Below, piece after piece: positions 51,203-59,286 of a DNA stretch of 64,000 nucleotides. The notes under the pieces were generated by a model. It had not been told where the DNA came from. It saw only the letters and a program-made list of their open reading frames with translations, and did no database searches. Numbering within the stretch: the stretch's first letter is position 1; the number at the start of each line of letters is the position of its first letter. The stretch covers positions 868,001 to 932,000 of the forward strand of contig OZ241919.1 in NCBI GenBank assembly GCA_965203835.1, written 5' to 3'. Made by a program: the position numbers and the translations under genes. This stretch comes from CBDCFV01 sp965203835 (lineage in GTDB: Bacteria > Chloroflexota > Dehalococcoidia > Lucifugimonadales > UBA3495).

Positions 51203-52000
51203 CTAATAGTGTATCGCCCTGCCCGCTCCGCCTCCGGCGGCTATGGTATCGCCATTGATAGCCACCGACTTGGGCGAAGCCAGGAAAGCCACGATGTAGG
51301 CGATTTCCTGGGCGTCTATCATCCGGCCAATGGCGATTCCCTGGGCCATTCTCTTTTCGGCTTCCTCACCACTGATCCCTTCCCTCTCCGCTCGTTCCGC
51401 CACCATGCCCGGAGTCCTTTCGGTGCGGATCAGGCCGGGATGCACCACGGTGACGTTGATACCCAACGGCCCCAGTTCGTCGGCCATGTTCTTGGTCATG
51501 GCGGCCACGGCTACATTCCTGATGCTGCCCACCACCGAGCCTGACTGCCGGGCCGCCAAACCGCTGATGTTGATGATGCGGCCCCAGCCCTGTTGCTTCA
51601 TGTAGGGAGCCACCTCTTTGGCGCAGCGGATGTAGCCCATTACCTTGGTGTTCATCTGCTCCGAGAAAAGCTCTTCGGTAGTCTCGGCCAGGTTGGGAGC
51701 GGGCCCGCCTCCGGGACGCGCGGCGTTGTTCACCAGTATGTCCACCCGGCCCAGTTCGGCGGCGGCTTGGTGCACCATCGCCTGTACCGATTCTTCGTTG
51801 GTCGTATCCACGGTGATGGGGATTATGCGCCTGCCGGTCTCGCCGGCCAATTCCTGCGCTGTCTCCTCCAAGGCTTCCCGTCCCCTGGATGCTATGACCA
51901 CGTCCACGCCTTCCTTCGCCAGTTCGCGGGTGATGGCCTTGCCGATGCCGCGGCTTCCCCCGGTCACGATGGCGGTCTTGCCGGTCAGTTCCAAGTCCAT
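51203..52000 (-). CDS. SDR-family protein without the YxxxK motif
   Basis: 265 aa from the ATG at 52000, which has AGGAG upstream. TAIVTGGSRGIGKAITRELA is the TGxxxGIG cofactor site and DILVNNAARPG the NNAG-type strand. The serine of the tetrad is in IINISGLAAR, but the region that should hold Y-x-x-x-K reads GSVVGSIRNVAVAAMTKNMA, with no Tyr at all and no Lys before MTK. The fold is otherwise complete (LGPLGINVTVVHPGLIRT). It may bind NAD(P) without standard reductase chemistry. Confidence 0.85.
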   Translation of the reverse strand: MDLELTGKTAIVTGGSRGIGKAITRELAKEGVDVVIASRGREALEETAQELAGETGRRIIPITVDTTNEESVQAMVHQAAAELGRVDILVNNAARPGGGPAPNLAETTEELFSEQMNTKVMGYIRCAKEVAPYMKQQGWGRIINISGLAARQSGSVVGSIRNVAVAAMTKNMADELGPLGINVTVVHPGLIRTERTPGMVAERAEREGISGEEAEKRMAQGIAIGRMIDAQEIAYIVAFLASPKSVAINGDTIAAGGGAGRAIHY

Positions 52001-52169
52001 GTTTTCACTCCTGTTGATTTGGCGTGAGTCTACCATTATTGATGCCGCTAGGGAATTTTCTGGCTGCGGACTCCGAACCAGCCCGAAGCCGCGTAGTTAT
52101 AATGGGCCAAGCCACGACACAAGTCGTCGGTCGTTCTACCCTCTAAAGCGCAATCCGAGGCGTGCCGCC

Positions 52170-53330
52170 ATGACCCGAGTAACCGTAACGCCCGATCGGT
52201 ACACCAAGGAAACCTTCAACCCGTCCCAACACCGGGGCCTTCAAGCAACGCCATCACAAGAGACCGTCATTGAAGTATGCACCGACGGCGTGACCCTGGA
52301 CCTGTCGGGCGTGGTGCTGGACGGCAGGGGGGCCGGCGGAGTGGGAATTTGGGTCCACGACTGCAAAGACGTGACGATCGTTAACGGGGTGGTTATCGGC
52401 TTCCACTACGGCATCCGCGCCGAAAACGTGGCCAACCTGAACATCCAAGGCTGCGTTGTGTCGGACAACACCAACCCCCTGGACGCCGGCTGGCTCTCCG
52501 ACATAGCTGCCCCGGTGGAGGAAGGGTTCGGCGGCGGCATATATCTCTACAACGTCTCGAACAGCGTCATAGAGAACAACCAAGTCAACAACAACTTCAA
52601 CGGCATCAGCTTGGTACGGTCGGAACACAACGTGATCGGAGGGAACCACGCCTCATACTGCGGCAACGTGGGAATTTACCTGCTGATGTCCAGCCGCAAC
52701 GAGGTGCTGCACAACCTGGCGGAGCACTGCATCCGCTACACCGACCGTTTCTGGTGCGACACCGCCGACTCCGCGGGCATCCTCTTGGAGCACGGCTCCG
52801 ACCACAACCGGATAATCGGCAACAGCCTGCGCTACAGCGGCGACGGCTTCTTCATCCGCGGCGGCAACAATCGCAAACCCTCCAACCACAACCTCATATC
52901 CGGCAACGATGCCAGCTATTCCCCCAACAACGCCTTCGAGGCCGTCTTCTCCTCCCACAACACCTTCGAAAACAACGTCGCCAACTATTCCAACTATGGC
53001 TTTTGGTTGGGCTATTCAACCGATACCATTGTTAAAGGGGATGAGATAAAGGCCAACCGGTATGATGGCATCGCCATCGAGCACGGGCAGGACAACCGCA
53101 TTGAAGACAACGGGATTGAGGGTAACCGCAACGGCATCCGGCTCTGGAGCAGCCCCGCGCCCGAAGGAAAGGCAACCCGGGACTTGCCGACCCGCAACTA
53201 CACCATTTCAAGGAATCGGATTAAAGATTCCCGAGACTGCGGGGTATCAGTAACGGAAGACCACGATGTTAGCCTCAGTGAAAACCGTTTTCAACGCAAC
53301 CGCCGGGACTACGTGCGCCAGCATCTATAG
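52170..53330 (+). CDS. Right-handed parallel beta-helix protein (NosD/PbH1-like)
   Basis: 386 aa from the ATG at 52170. From about residue 50 on it is made of ~22-residue coils rich in N-x-(I/V)-x-x-N (NSVIENNQVNNNFNGISLVR, NRIIGNSLRYSGDGFFIRGG, DNRIEDNGIEGNRNGIRLWS), the PbH1 pattern. Proteins of this shape are pectin lyases, epimerases or NosD-like factors. No signal peptide is seen, so it may act in the cytosol. No catalytic residues can be assigned. It lies between an SDR gene and an MBL gene. Confidence 0.83.
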   Translation: MTRVTVTPDRYTKETFNPSQHRGLQATPSQETVIEVCTDGVTLDLSGVVLDGRGAGGVGIWVHDCKDVTIVNGVVIGFHYGIRAENVANLNIQGCVVSDNTNPLDAGWLSDIAAPVEEGFGGGIYLYNVSNSVIENNQVNNNFNGISLVRSEHNVIGGNHASYCGNVGIYLLMSSRNEVLHNLAEHCIRYTDRFWCDTADSAGILLEHGSDHNRIIGNSLRYSGDGFFIRGGNNRKPSNHNLISGNDASYSPNNAFEAVFSSHNTFENNVANYSNYGFWLGYSTDTIVKGDEIKANRYDGIAIEHGQDNRIEDNGIEGNRNGIRLWSSPAPEGKATRDLPTRNYTISRNRIKDSRDCGVSVTEDHDVSLSENRFQRNRRDYVRQHL

Positions 53331-53342
53331 TCTGAGTCACCC

Positions 53343-54215
53343 CTACCTGTCGTCCGGCAATCGAGTGGCCACAGTGCCCAGGGACGGAGGAGGCCACTCC
53401 CCGGTCAGGTAGTCGTAAAGGTTGGCGGCGCTTATGCGCATAACCATTGGCGCGAGACCCTCCTGCTCCACGTCCATCGGGTACCTGTCGGTCAGCTTGG
53501 TCAGGCTGGCGACCGCCTCATCCTTGGACATGCCCCTGTCCACCACGTCCTGCACATAGTCCTTCCATTCCATGATGAAGGCACCCTGCTCGTCCAAGTA
53601 ACCCTTGTCGCAGACCGCGCCATGCCCTGGCACGAAAATCTCTTCGTCCAGCTTCCGCAGGGACTCGAGAGCCGCCAGCCACAGGTCGGGGTTGGCTTCG
53701 TGGAGCCAAGTCTGGACCTTGTGGAAAATGTTGTCGCTAGTGAACACCACACCCTCTTCTTTGATGGAGACCGACGCTTGGTAGAGGGTGTGGCCCGGCA
53801 TGTGGACCATCTCGAAAGTGTGGTCGCCGACGTGCAAAGTCATGGAGTCCTGGAAGGTAATTACCGGCGGGTTGGCTTGATACCCTTCGAGCAATGACGG
53901 CTCTTCCGGTCCAAAGGTGCCCACCCTCGCGGCGTGGTCGGCCATGTCGGTGTTCAGGATGCGGGTCCTGACGCCCTCGTGGGCGATGACCGGGGCGTCG
54001 AAGAAGGCGTTGCCAGTCCAGTGGTCGCCGTGGGGCTCGGTGTTGATGATGTACCTCAACTGCCCGCGCTTCTCTATTTCGGCTTTCAGCCACATAGCGG
54101 TGCTGGGCTTGTGCGGGGTGTCTATCAAGACAATGCCGTCGGACGTTGTTACAAACCCGAAGTCGCAACCCCGTACCTCGGTCTCTACGAATACGTTCCT
54201 CGTTAATTGCTGCAC
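53343..54215 (-). CDS. MBL-fold metallo-hydrolase
   Basis: 290 aa. The start is GTG at 54215 with GGAGGT upstream. The metal motif reads IINTEPHGDHWTGN, i.e. E-x-H-x-D-H where most relatives have H-x-H-x-D-H. Other ligands are present: MPGHTLYQ and the TSDN strand, and VPGHGAVCDKGY. The C-terminal ~80 residues form a helical extension. It is an uncharacterised hydrolase; the Glu in place of the first His may alter metal binding. Confidence 0.85.
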   Translation of the reverse strand: MQQLTRNVFVETEVRGCDFGFVTTSDGIVLIDTPHKPSTAMWLKAEIEKRGQLRYIINTEPHGDHWTGNAFFDAPVIAHEGVRTRILNTDMADHAARVGTFGPEEPSLLEGYQANPPVITFQDSMTLHVGDHTFEMVHMPGHTLYQASVSIKEEGVVFTSDNIFHKVQTWLHEANPDLWLAALESLRKLDEEIFVPGHGAVCDKGYLDEQGAFIMEWKDYVQDVVDRGMSKDEAVASLTKLTDRYPMDVEQEGLAPMVMRISAANLYDYLTGEWPPPSLGTVATRLPDDR

Positions 54216-54631
54216 GGTCAGACCTCCGTTAGCCAGGATGCCGCTGAGGCTTACATTGCACGGAGCTTACTTCAGGCTCTTACGGGCGTCAATTCAGGGC
54301 CGGCCACCGACAGTCCGGAGCCTGCCCCCGTGGAGACAGGGGAAGCCCTGACATTTGCCGCTTGCCGTATCGTAGAACACCTCTCTACATTACCTGCGCA
54401 GCACAACGTCCCATCGGACGAGGACAAGTCCACTAAAGCAACTGAGTCAACATGGTGATTGATACCTTAAAAGACCTTTATTGACAAGCTTTCGGTGCCA
54501 AACTCGGACATCGAGGCCTTTTCCAACGCCGGTGGCAGGGCCTGGATGTCCTGAAATGTCCGCAAATGTCCGCGTTTCTGCAATTTCCCGGCTTCCCGTC
54601 CGTCAAATAACCATCCAAAGGAGTCTGCATC
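54216..54631. other. Gene-poor 416-bp region
   Basis: No supported gene. A frame from 54207 to 54458 overlaps the MBL start on the other strand and runs through a repeat fragment (54321-54346), so it is not credible. A 10-base tandem pair, AAATGTCCGC twice, lies near 54555-54575. Confidence 0.5.
54321..54346. repeat. Fragment of the GC palindrome family
   Basis: CCTGCCCCCGTGGAGACAGG followed by GGAAG. It corresponds to the insert seen in the copies at 8028 and 55022. Confidence 0.5.
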
Positions 54632-54982
54632 ATGATGAGTGAAATAAACGCCCTCTGGCGCCGCGTCCGCGCCCTTCAACGTAAACTGGCCCGCGAACTG
54701 GCCGAATACCGGATTGGCCTCCTTTGTGACGACCTTTGCGAACGCCTGCCCCCGGCGGGATGCCCGCCTGCGCGGGCATGACGGGAAGGGGGCTGGTTCG
54801 CCGCTTGGTCCGACCACAAGCCCCTTCCTGAAATCCAGCCTTTCATCAAGCGGGTGATGGACGCCGGCTACAGGCTCCTCCCATTAGGCGCGGCCAACAA
54901 CTACCTGCTGGATTGCCGTCGCGGGGGCGACTGTCCTGGCCCCAATGCTCTGCTCAATGCCATCCTCCCCTCAGCTTGGTAA
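54632..54982 (+). pseudogene. Small gene interrupted by a palindromic repeat with in-frame UGA
   Basis: From the ATG at 54632 (GGAG upstream) it reads MMSEINALWRRVRALQRKLA, then RELAEYRIGLLCDDLCERL, and enters the repeat at 54745-54793. The repeat adds PPAGCPPARA and a UGA (54779-54781). After the repeat the same frame continues GWFAAWSDHKPLPEIQPFIK, then RVMDAGYRLLPLGAANNYLL to a TAA at 54980. The whole is 117 codons. The stop comes from the repeat and not from a conserved site, so insertion into a once-intact gene is the simplest reading. Family is not recognised. Confidence 0.55.
54745..54793. repeat. Dispersed GC palindrome inside a reading frame
   Basis: CCTGCCCCCGGCGGGATGCC continuing to CGCCTGCGCGGGCATGACGG and GAAGGGGG. 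It has GATGCCC/GGGCATG in place of the GTTTCCC/GGGAAAG of 44918, a compensated change in both arms. The same arm variant is found at 55022. Confidence 0.85.
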
Positions 54983-55021
54983 TGTCCCGGCTATGAAGAA
55001 CAGCACATCTTCCAATCGGGG

Positions 55022-55100
55022 GCCTGCCCTCGGCGGAGATGCCCGCCTGCGCGGGCATGACGGAGCCTGCCCCCGTCTCCACGGGGGCAGGGGGCTTCCC
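55022..55100. repeat. Dispersed GC palindrome, composite copy
   Basis: GCCTGCCCTCGGCGGAGATG, ATGCCCGCCTGCGCGGGCAT, then GAGCCTGCCCCCGTCTCCAC and GGGGGCAGGGGGC. The first hairpin is the arm variant of 54745; the second is the Pro-rich module. It lies in the non-coding gap before the peroxiredoxin-like gene. Confidence 0.75.
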
Positions 55101-55228
55101 ACATGCCCCGTGGCCAAGCCATCGCATGTTGAAGCCGAGTATCACCGCAGTTATCATGGGAGACACTTCAAAGACCTGCGGGCGCTCGGGATCTCCATCG
55201 ACACCGGATGCCCCAAGGAGATGTACCA

Positions 55229-55723
55229 ATGGGCGAAAAGCTGCAACAATCGGACCGGTTTCCGGCATTGACGTTCAATATCCTGAACGGCGACCCAATA
55301 CGGATACCGGATGAAGCGCCGTCGCGGTACACCGTGCTGCTGTTCTACCGCGGCCATTGGTGACCCTACTGTGCGCGGCAGTTGGCCGAGTACGAAGCGG
55401 CAAAGGGCGAGTTGGAAGCGTTGGGAGTCACCGTCATAGGGGCCAGCGTTGACGACATTGAACACGCCAAGGAAATGGCGGACAAAGGACTGACCTTCCC
55501 GATGGCCTACGGCGTGACGCGAGAGGAGTCCGAGGCTTTCGGCGCGTGGTGGTCGGACGACCGGGGCGGGTACATCCAGCCCGCGGAGTTCCTGGTAGGC
55601 CGGGGCGGCGTTGTGCTGGGGTCGATGTATGCCTCCGGGCCGGTGGGCCGGATGCGCGTGGACGAAGTCATCCGGCAGATTACCAACCGGGAGCGGCGAC
55701 GCCAGGAGGAGGGAGATCATTAG
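55229..55723 (+). CDS. Predicted selenocysteine-containing peroxiredoxin-like protein
   Basis: 164 aa if the UGA at 55361-55363 is read as selenocysteine (residue 45). The ATG at 55229 has AAGGAG eight bases upstream. Before the UGA it reads FPALTFNILNGDPIRIPDEA and YTVLLFYRGHW; after it, PYCARQLAEYEAAKGELEAL, GVTVIGASVDD and FPMAYGVTREESEAFGAWW. This is the AhpC/TSA thioredoxin fold, in which the motif is FYRGHWCPYCxxQL; the UGA replaces the first Cys, giving U-x-x-C with Cys48. Frame and similarity hold to the TAG at 55721. No ATG-initiated alternative downstream would keep the redox site. Confidence 0.82.
55385..55401 (+). promoter_or_regulatory. Candidate bacterial SECIS hairpin, peroxiredoxin-like gene
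   Basis: GCCG (55385-55388) pairs with CGGC (55398-55401) around a 9-base loop AGTACGAAG, with G as second loop base. The loop begins 25 bases after the UGA. The stem is short, so this is weaker than the rhodanese hairpin. Another small hairpin (55368-55382) lies closer to the UGA. Confidence 0.35.
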
Positions 55724-55759
55724 GGTGCGGGGCGCATCGCACGGTTTTCACAATCACCC

Positions 55760-55812
55760 GCCTGCCCCCGGCGTGTTTCCCGCCTGCGCGGGAAAGACGG
55801 GAAGGGGGCGGC
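55760..55812. repeat. Dispersed GC palindrome, second module
   Basis: GCCTGCCCCCGGCGTGTTTC, then CCGCCTGCGCGGGAAAGACG and GGAAGGGGGCGGC. It differs from 44918-44968 at only a few positions. It occupies most of the 128-base gap before the MDMPI gene. Confidence 0.85.
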
Positions 55813-55851
55813 TGTATTCACCGGATAATACCAGTTAAGAAGGTTGGGGGC

Positions 55852-56664
55852 ATGAGCAACCAAGAACTCGTCGACAATATGGAAGCCGTCTGGCGTTCGA
55901 TTACTGACCTTTGCGTAGACTTCACTGAAGAGCAGTGGAAAACTCCCACTGATTGCCCGGGATGGTCGGTACAGGACCAGTTGTCTCACCTCGTGGGTTC
56001 GGAGACACGGCTGCTGGGCCTTCCGCTCCCGTCCTATATGCCTCAGGACGTCGCCCATGTGAAAAACGAGACCGGCCAGAGCAACGAAATACTGGTGGAC
56101 TGGCGCAGGCCCAGGACCGGCGCGCAAGTCTTGGCCGAGTTCCGTGAAATGACCGGACGCCGCCTGGGTGTGCTGCGGAGCATGACCGACGACGATTTCG
56201 GGGCGGAGACCGACACACCCATCGGGCGGGCGCCGGTAAGCGAACAGATAGCCATACGGATTTTCGACGCTTGGGTGCATGAGCAGGACATCCGCCGCGC
56301 CTTGGGACGGCCGGGAGCCTTGGACGGCCCGGTGGCCGAGCATTCGATGGGCCGGATGGCTATGGCCATGCCCTACATAGTTGGCAGAAGAGTCCAACCC
56401 CCCGACGGCTCCACGGTGGTGTTGGACGTCACCGGTACCGCGCGACGGCGTATGGCCATCGGCATGGCGGACAGGCGAGCCGCCTTTCTCGACGAAGTCC
56501 CGTCATCTCCGACCGTAACAGTCACCATGGCGTTCGAGACCTACGCCTGCTTGGCTTGTGGACGCTGGGAGCCGGCCCAAGTGTTGGATACGGACCGGGT
56601 CCATATCGAGGGCGACCAGGGCATCGGCAGGGCATTCGTGGAACAACTGAATTTCATGATATAA
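55852..56664 (+). CDS. Maleylpyruvate isomerase-like (MDMPI/DinB fold) protein
   Basis: 270 aa from the ATG at 55852 with GGGGG upstream; longer in-frame starts run through a repeat. MEAVWRSITDLCVDFTEEQW and DCPGWSVQDQLSHLVGSE (His metal ligand) start the DinB-like helical bundle. FDAWVHEQDIRRALGRPG holds the Glu and His of the metal site. The C-terminal ~90 residues are the SCP2-like strand domain. Relatives use mycothiol in actinobacteria; which thiol is used here is unknown. It directly follows a predicted selenium redox protein. Confidence 0.85.
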   Translation: MSNQELVDNMEAVWRSITDLCVDFTEEQWKTPTDCPGWSVQDQLSHLVGSETRLLGLPLPSYMPQDVAHVKNETGQSNEILVDWRRPRTGAQVLAEFREMTGRRLGVLRSMTDDDFGAETDTPIGRAPVSEQIAIRIFDAWVHEQDIRRALGRPGALDGPVAEHSMGRMAMAMPYIVGRRVQPPDGSTVVLDVTGTARRRMAIGMADRRAAFLDEVPSSPTVTVTMAFETYACLACGRWEPAQVLDTDRVHIEGDQGIGRAFVEQLNFMI

Positions 56665-56699
56665 CCGGAAGCGGTCGCCGCCGCGAGGATAGGTGTACC

Positions 56700-58118
56700 A
56701 TGGCAGAGCAGCAAATCCCCTACCTGACCGTAAAGGAACTCTCCGGCCTGATTGCCAACAGGGAAGTCTCGGCGATCGAGGTGACGCAAGCCTACTTGGA
56801 GCGCATCGACCTGCTGAACGGCAGGCTCCACGCCTACCTCACAGTTTGCCGGGACGAAGCGCTGGAAGCGGCGCGCCAAGCCGACGAAGCTTTGGCACGC
56901 GGCGACGACTTGGGCCCGTTGCACGGCATACCGGTGGCCGTCAAGGACCAGATAAAGTCCAAGGGTATCCGGACGACCGCTGGCTCTCCCATACTCAACG
57001 ACTTCGTGCCCGACGAAGACGCGACGGTGCTGTCCAACCTGAAGTCCGCCGGGGCGGTGCTGTTGGGAAAGCTCAACATGACCGAGTTCGGCACTACAGG
57101 TTTCTCCCATCAGTTTGAGACGCCGCGCAACCCGTGGGATACGGAGCGCTACACCGGTGGCTCCAGCAGCGGGTCCGGCGCGGCCACCGCAGGATTCCTG
57201 TGCGCCACCTCCTTGGGTGAAGATACCGGCGGCTCGGTGAGATTTCCGGCGGCGTGGTGCGGCCTGGTTGGTATGAGGCCCACTTGGGGCAGGGTCAGCC
57301 GGTACGGCGTGATGCCCGGCGTCTGGTCAATGGACGCCATCGGCCCGCTCTCCCGGACGGTTGAGGACTGCGCCTTGACCTTCGGCGCTATCGCCGGCCA
57401 CGACCCCAACGACCGCTACACCTCCACCCGACCGGTGCCGGACTACGCCCAAGCCTTGACCGGAGATGTCAGCGGCCTCCGCGTCGGGATTCTCCGGGAG
57501 CTGATTGACGACGAGGGCGTGGACGCCGAGGTCGGCCAAGCCGTGCGAACTGCCGCCGGGGTATTGGGCGAGTTGGGCACCACGGTTGAGGAGGTGTCCA
57601 TTCCCATGGCAGCCCATTCCCTGACCATCTCAGGGGCCCTCCGGGTCGAGGCTCCCACCAACTACCGTGACTACGTGAAAAACCGGCTTCAGGAAATAGG
57701 ACACGACAACCGGATCGGCTATCTGCTCGGCAGCATATTGCCTGCCCAAGCCTTCTACAAGGCCCAAAAGCTGCGCAGCATACTGAGGCAACAAACGTTG
57801 GAGGCCCTTGAGAAGGTGGACCTGCTGGTTACGCCGACCACGCGGGTTGCCGCCCAACCGGTGGCCCCCGACCCGGTGGTGGACAGCAAGGACAGGAGCA
57901 TCCGCAGTCAGATTCTGGGCAGCGCCGTGCTACTCACAACCGCCTTCAGCCTCGCCAACATCCCGGCAGTCAGCATCTGCTGCGGCTTCACATCCGAAGG
58001 CAACCTTCCCATAGCCCTCCAGATAGGAGGAAAGCCCTTCGCCGAAGAGACATTGTTCAGGGCGGCCCACGCTTACGAGCAGGCTACCCCCTGGCACACC
58101 CGCAAGCCCCAGATATAA
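56700..58118 (+). CDS. Amidase signature family protein (GatA-like)
   Basis: 472 aa from the ATG at 56700. The Ser-cisSer-Lys triad is visible: PVAVKDQIKSKG (Lys), YTGGSSSGSGAATAG (cis-Ser) and GEDTGGSVRFPAAWCG (nucleophile Ser). LLVTPTT and the late SLANIPAVSICCGF are typical. It could be a GatA glutamine amidotransferase subunit, but no gatB or gatC is nearby, so a stand-alone amidase is more likely. It is 35 bases downstream of the MDMPI gene on the same strand. Confidence 0.9.
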   Translation: MAEQQIPYLTVKELSGLIANREVSAIEVTQAYLERIDLLNGRLHAYLTVCRDEALEAARQADEALARGDDLGPLHGIPVAVKDQIKSKGIRTTAGSPILNDFVPDEDATVLSNLKSAGAVLLGKLNMTEFGTTGFSHQFETPRNPWDTERYTGGSSSGSGAATAGFLCATSLGEDTGGSVRFPAAWCGLVGMRPTWGRVSRYGVMPGVWSMDAIGPLSRTVEDCALTFGAIAGHDPNDRYTSTRPVPDYAQALTGDVSGLRVGILRELIDDEGVDAEVGQAVRTAAGVLGELGTTVEEVSIPMAAHSLTISGALRVEAPTNYRDYVKNRLQEIGHDNRIGYLLGSILPAQAFYKAQKLRSILRQQTLEALEKVDLLVTPTTRVAAQPVAPDPVVDSKDRSIRSQILGSAVLLTTAFSLANIPAVSICCGFTSEGNLPIALQIGGKPFAEETLFRAAHAYEQATPWHTRKPQI

Positions 58119-58186
58119 GTCTGCCGGAACAGTCAACCGTTTCACCACCGCCCAATCAGGCGATGAGGCCGGCGGCTGCGCCAAGC

Positions 58187-59158
58187 TTACTTGGAAGGAA
58201 ACCGGGCAGCGAGGATGTCCACAACGATCCTTGCCGCCAACCCAACCGTCAGTTCGGCCGAGTCGTAGGGCGGCGCAACCTCCACCATGTCGAACGCCAC
58301 CAAGTTCGATTTGCTGACGAGGGCCTCCAAACATTCCCGTACTTCGTGGTAGAAGAGACCGCCAATCTCCGGCGTCCCCGTTCCGGGAGCTTGGCTGGGG
58401 TCCATCACGTCAATGTCGAAGGTGATGTACAGGTTCTCGCCCCTGGGTATCAGGTCGGCCACTTCTGCGGGGCCAACCTGCCGGAAGCGGTTGGTGGTAA
58501 TGATCAGGCTGCCGTCCCGGATGGCCTCCTCGTAGGGTTTCCGCCGGGCGGTCCTGATGCCCACCGACGTTATGTGGTCCACAAAGGGCAACTCCCGGCA
58601 GCGCCGGATGGGACTGGCGTGAGTAAGGGTGACGCCCTGGATGTCGTGGCTGTAGTCCAAGTGAGCATCGAAATGGACTATGTTGACGGGTCCGAACTCG
58701 CCCAGCCCGCGAACTACGGGAAAGGTAATCGCATGGTCACCCCCGATGACCACTGGAAAGGCGCCCCGCTCCACCACCTTGGCGACCGCAGCGGTTATCT
58801 TGCCGAAGTTCTCCACCACCTCGGAGGGTACGATGGTGATGTTGCCGCAGTCGGCCATCGTCACGCCGCGCAGCAGTTCGCCCTCGACGTCAATGTCATA
58901 GAAACCCTCGGCAACGTTTTGCTGCCCATAGGGGTCCGAGTAGTTGTATGTCCTCGGCGCGTCGCGCACGGCGTCCGGTCCGAACCGCGCCCCCGGCCTT
59001 CCCAGCGTGCCTTGATCGAAAGGTACGCCAATCAAGGCCACCTCCGCATCCAATTCGTCCAGGTTGTCGCATATCGGGGCCTTGAAAAATGTGCGGGACT
59101 GGGCCTTGATGATGGGCCAAGGCTCTTGGGTGGACTCAGTCTTTTCTGGTTGTGTCAT
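58187..59158 (-). CDS. Agmatinase/arginase family ureohydrolase
   Basis: 323 aa. All manganese motifs are present: VVIGGDHAITFPVVRGL, VHFDAHLDYSHD and YITFDIDVMDPSQAPGTGTP. ALIGVPFDQGTLGRPGARFG is the N-terminal family block. It hydrolyses agmatine, guanidinobutyrate or a related guanidino compound to urea and an amine; the substrate is not decided. GGGAG precedes the ATG. It converges with the amidase gene and is divergent from the PaREP1 pair. Confidence 0.92.
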   Translation of the reverse strand: MTQPEKTESTQEPWPIIKAQSRTFFKAPICDNLDELDAEVALIGVPFDQGTLGRPGARFGPDAVRDAPRTYNYSDPYGQQNVAEGFYDIDVEGELLRGVTMADCGNITIVPSEVVENFGKITAAVAKVVERGAFPVVIGGDHAITFPVVRGLGEFGPVNIVHFDAHLDYSHDIQGVTLTHASPIRRCRELPFVDHITSVGIRTARRKPYEEAIRDGSLIITTNRFRQVGPAEVADLIPRGENLYITFDIDVMDPSQAPGTGTPEIGGLFYHEVRECLEALVSKSNLVAFDMVEVAPPYDSAELTVGLAARIVVDILAARFPSK

Positions 59159-59286
59159 AGCAACTCCCTGTATTCTGAGTAATCACGCGTCCGTCGTGCT
59201 GCTTCTAAGGAATAGGAGGATAAAGACTTATCGCTTCCTTCCCGGCTTTTGCTACAATCATGTTAATCAACCGAGGAGACACCGCT

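Noticed and set aside
51645..52169. N-terminal extension of the beta-helix protein
   Set aside because: The extension is antisense to the SDR gene; the ATG at 52170 starts the part with family-like sequence.
54207..54458. 83-aa frame on the plus strand
   Set aside because: It overlaps the MBL start on the opposite strand and contains a repeat fragment; no ribosome site or family features.
54779..54781. In-frame UGA in the small gene 54632-54982 as a third selenocysteine codon
   Set aside because: The UGA lies inside a dispersed palindromic repeat, in a Pro/Ala-rich segment with no redox motif, so repeat insertion explains it.
54945..55271. 108-aa frame ending HFKDLRALGISIDTGCPKEM... before the peroxiredoxin-like gene
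   Set aside because: It runs through a composite repeat and overlaps the well-supported start at 55229. The last ~45 residues look protein-like and could be a relic of a decayed gene, but no family was recognised.
55368..55382. Small hairpin ACTGT/GCAGT as the main SECIS of the peroxiredoxin-like gene
   Set aside because: Its loop begins only nine bases after the UGA, closer than known bacterial SECIS loops, and it includes a wobble pair; the hairpin at 55385-55401 fits spacing better.
8028..55812. GC palindromes as a CRISPR array
   Set aside because: Copies are kilobases apart, differ in length and have no regular spacers or cas genes.
55546..55851. N-terminal extension of the MDMPI protein
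   Set aside because: It overlaps the peroxiredoxin-like gene in another frame and runs through a repeat; the ATG at 55852 fits the family.
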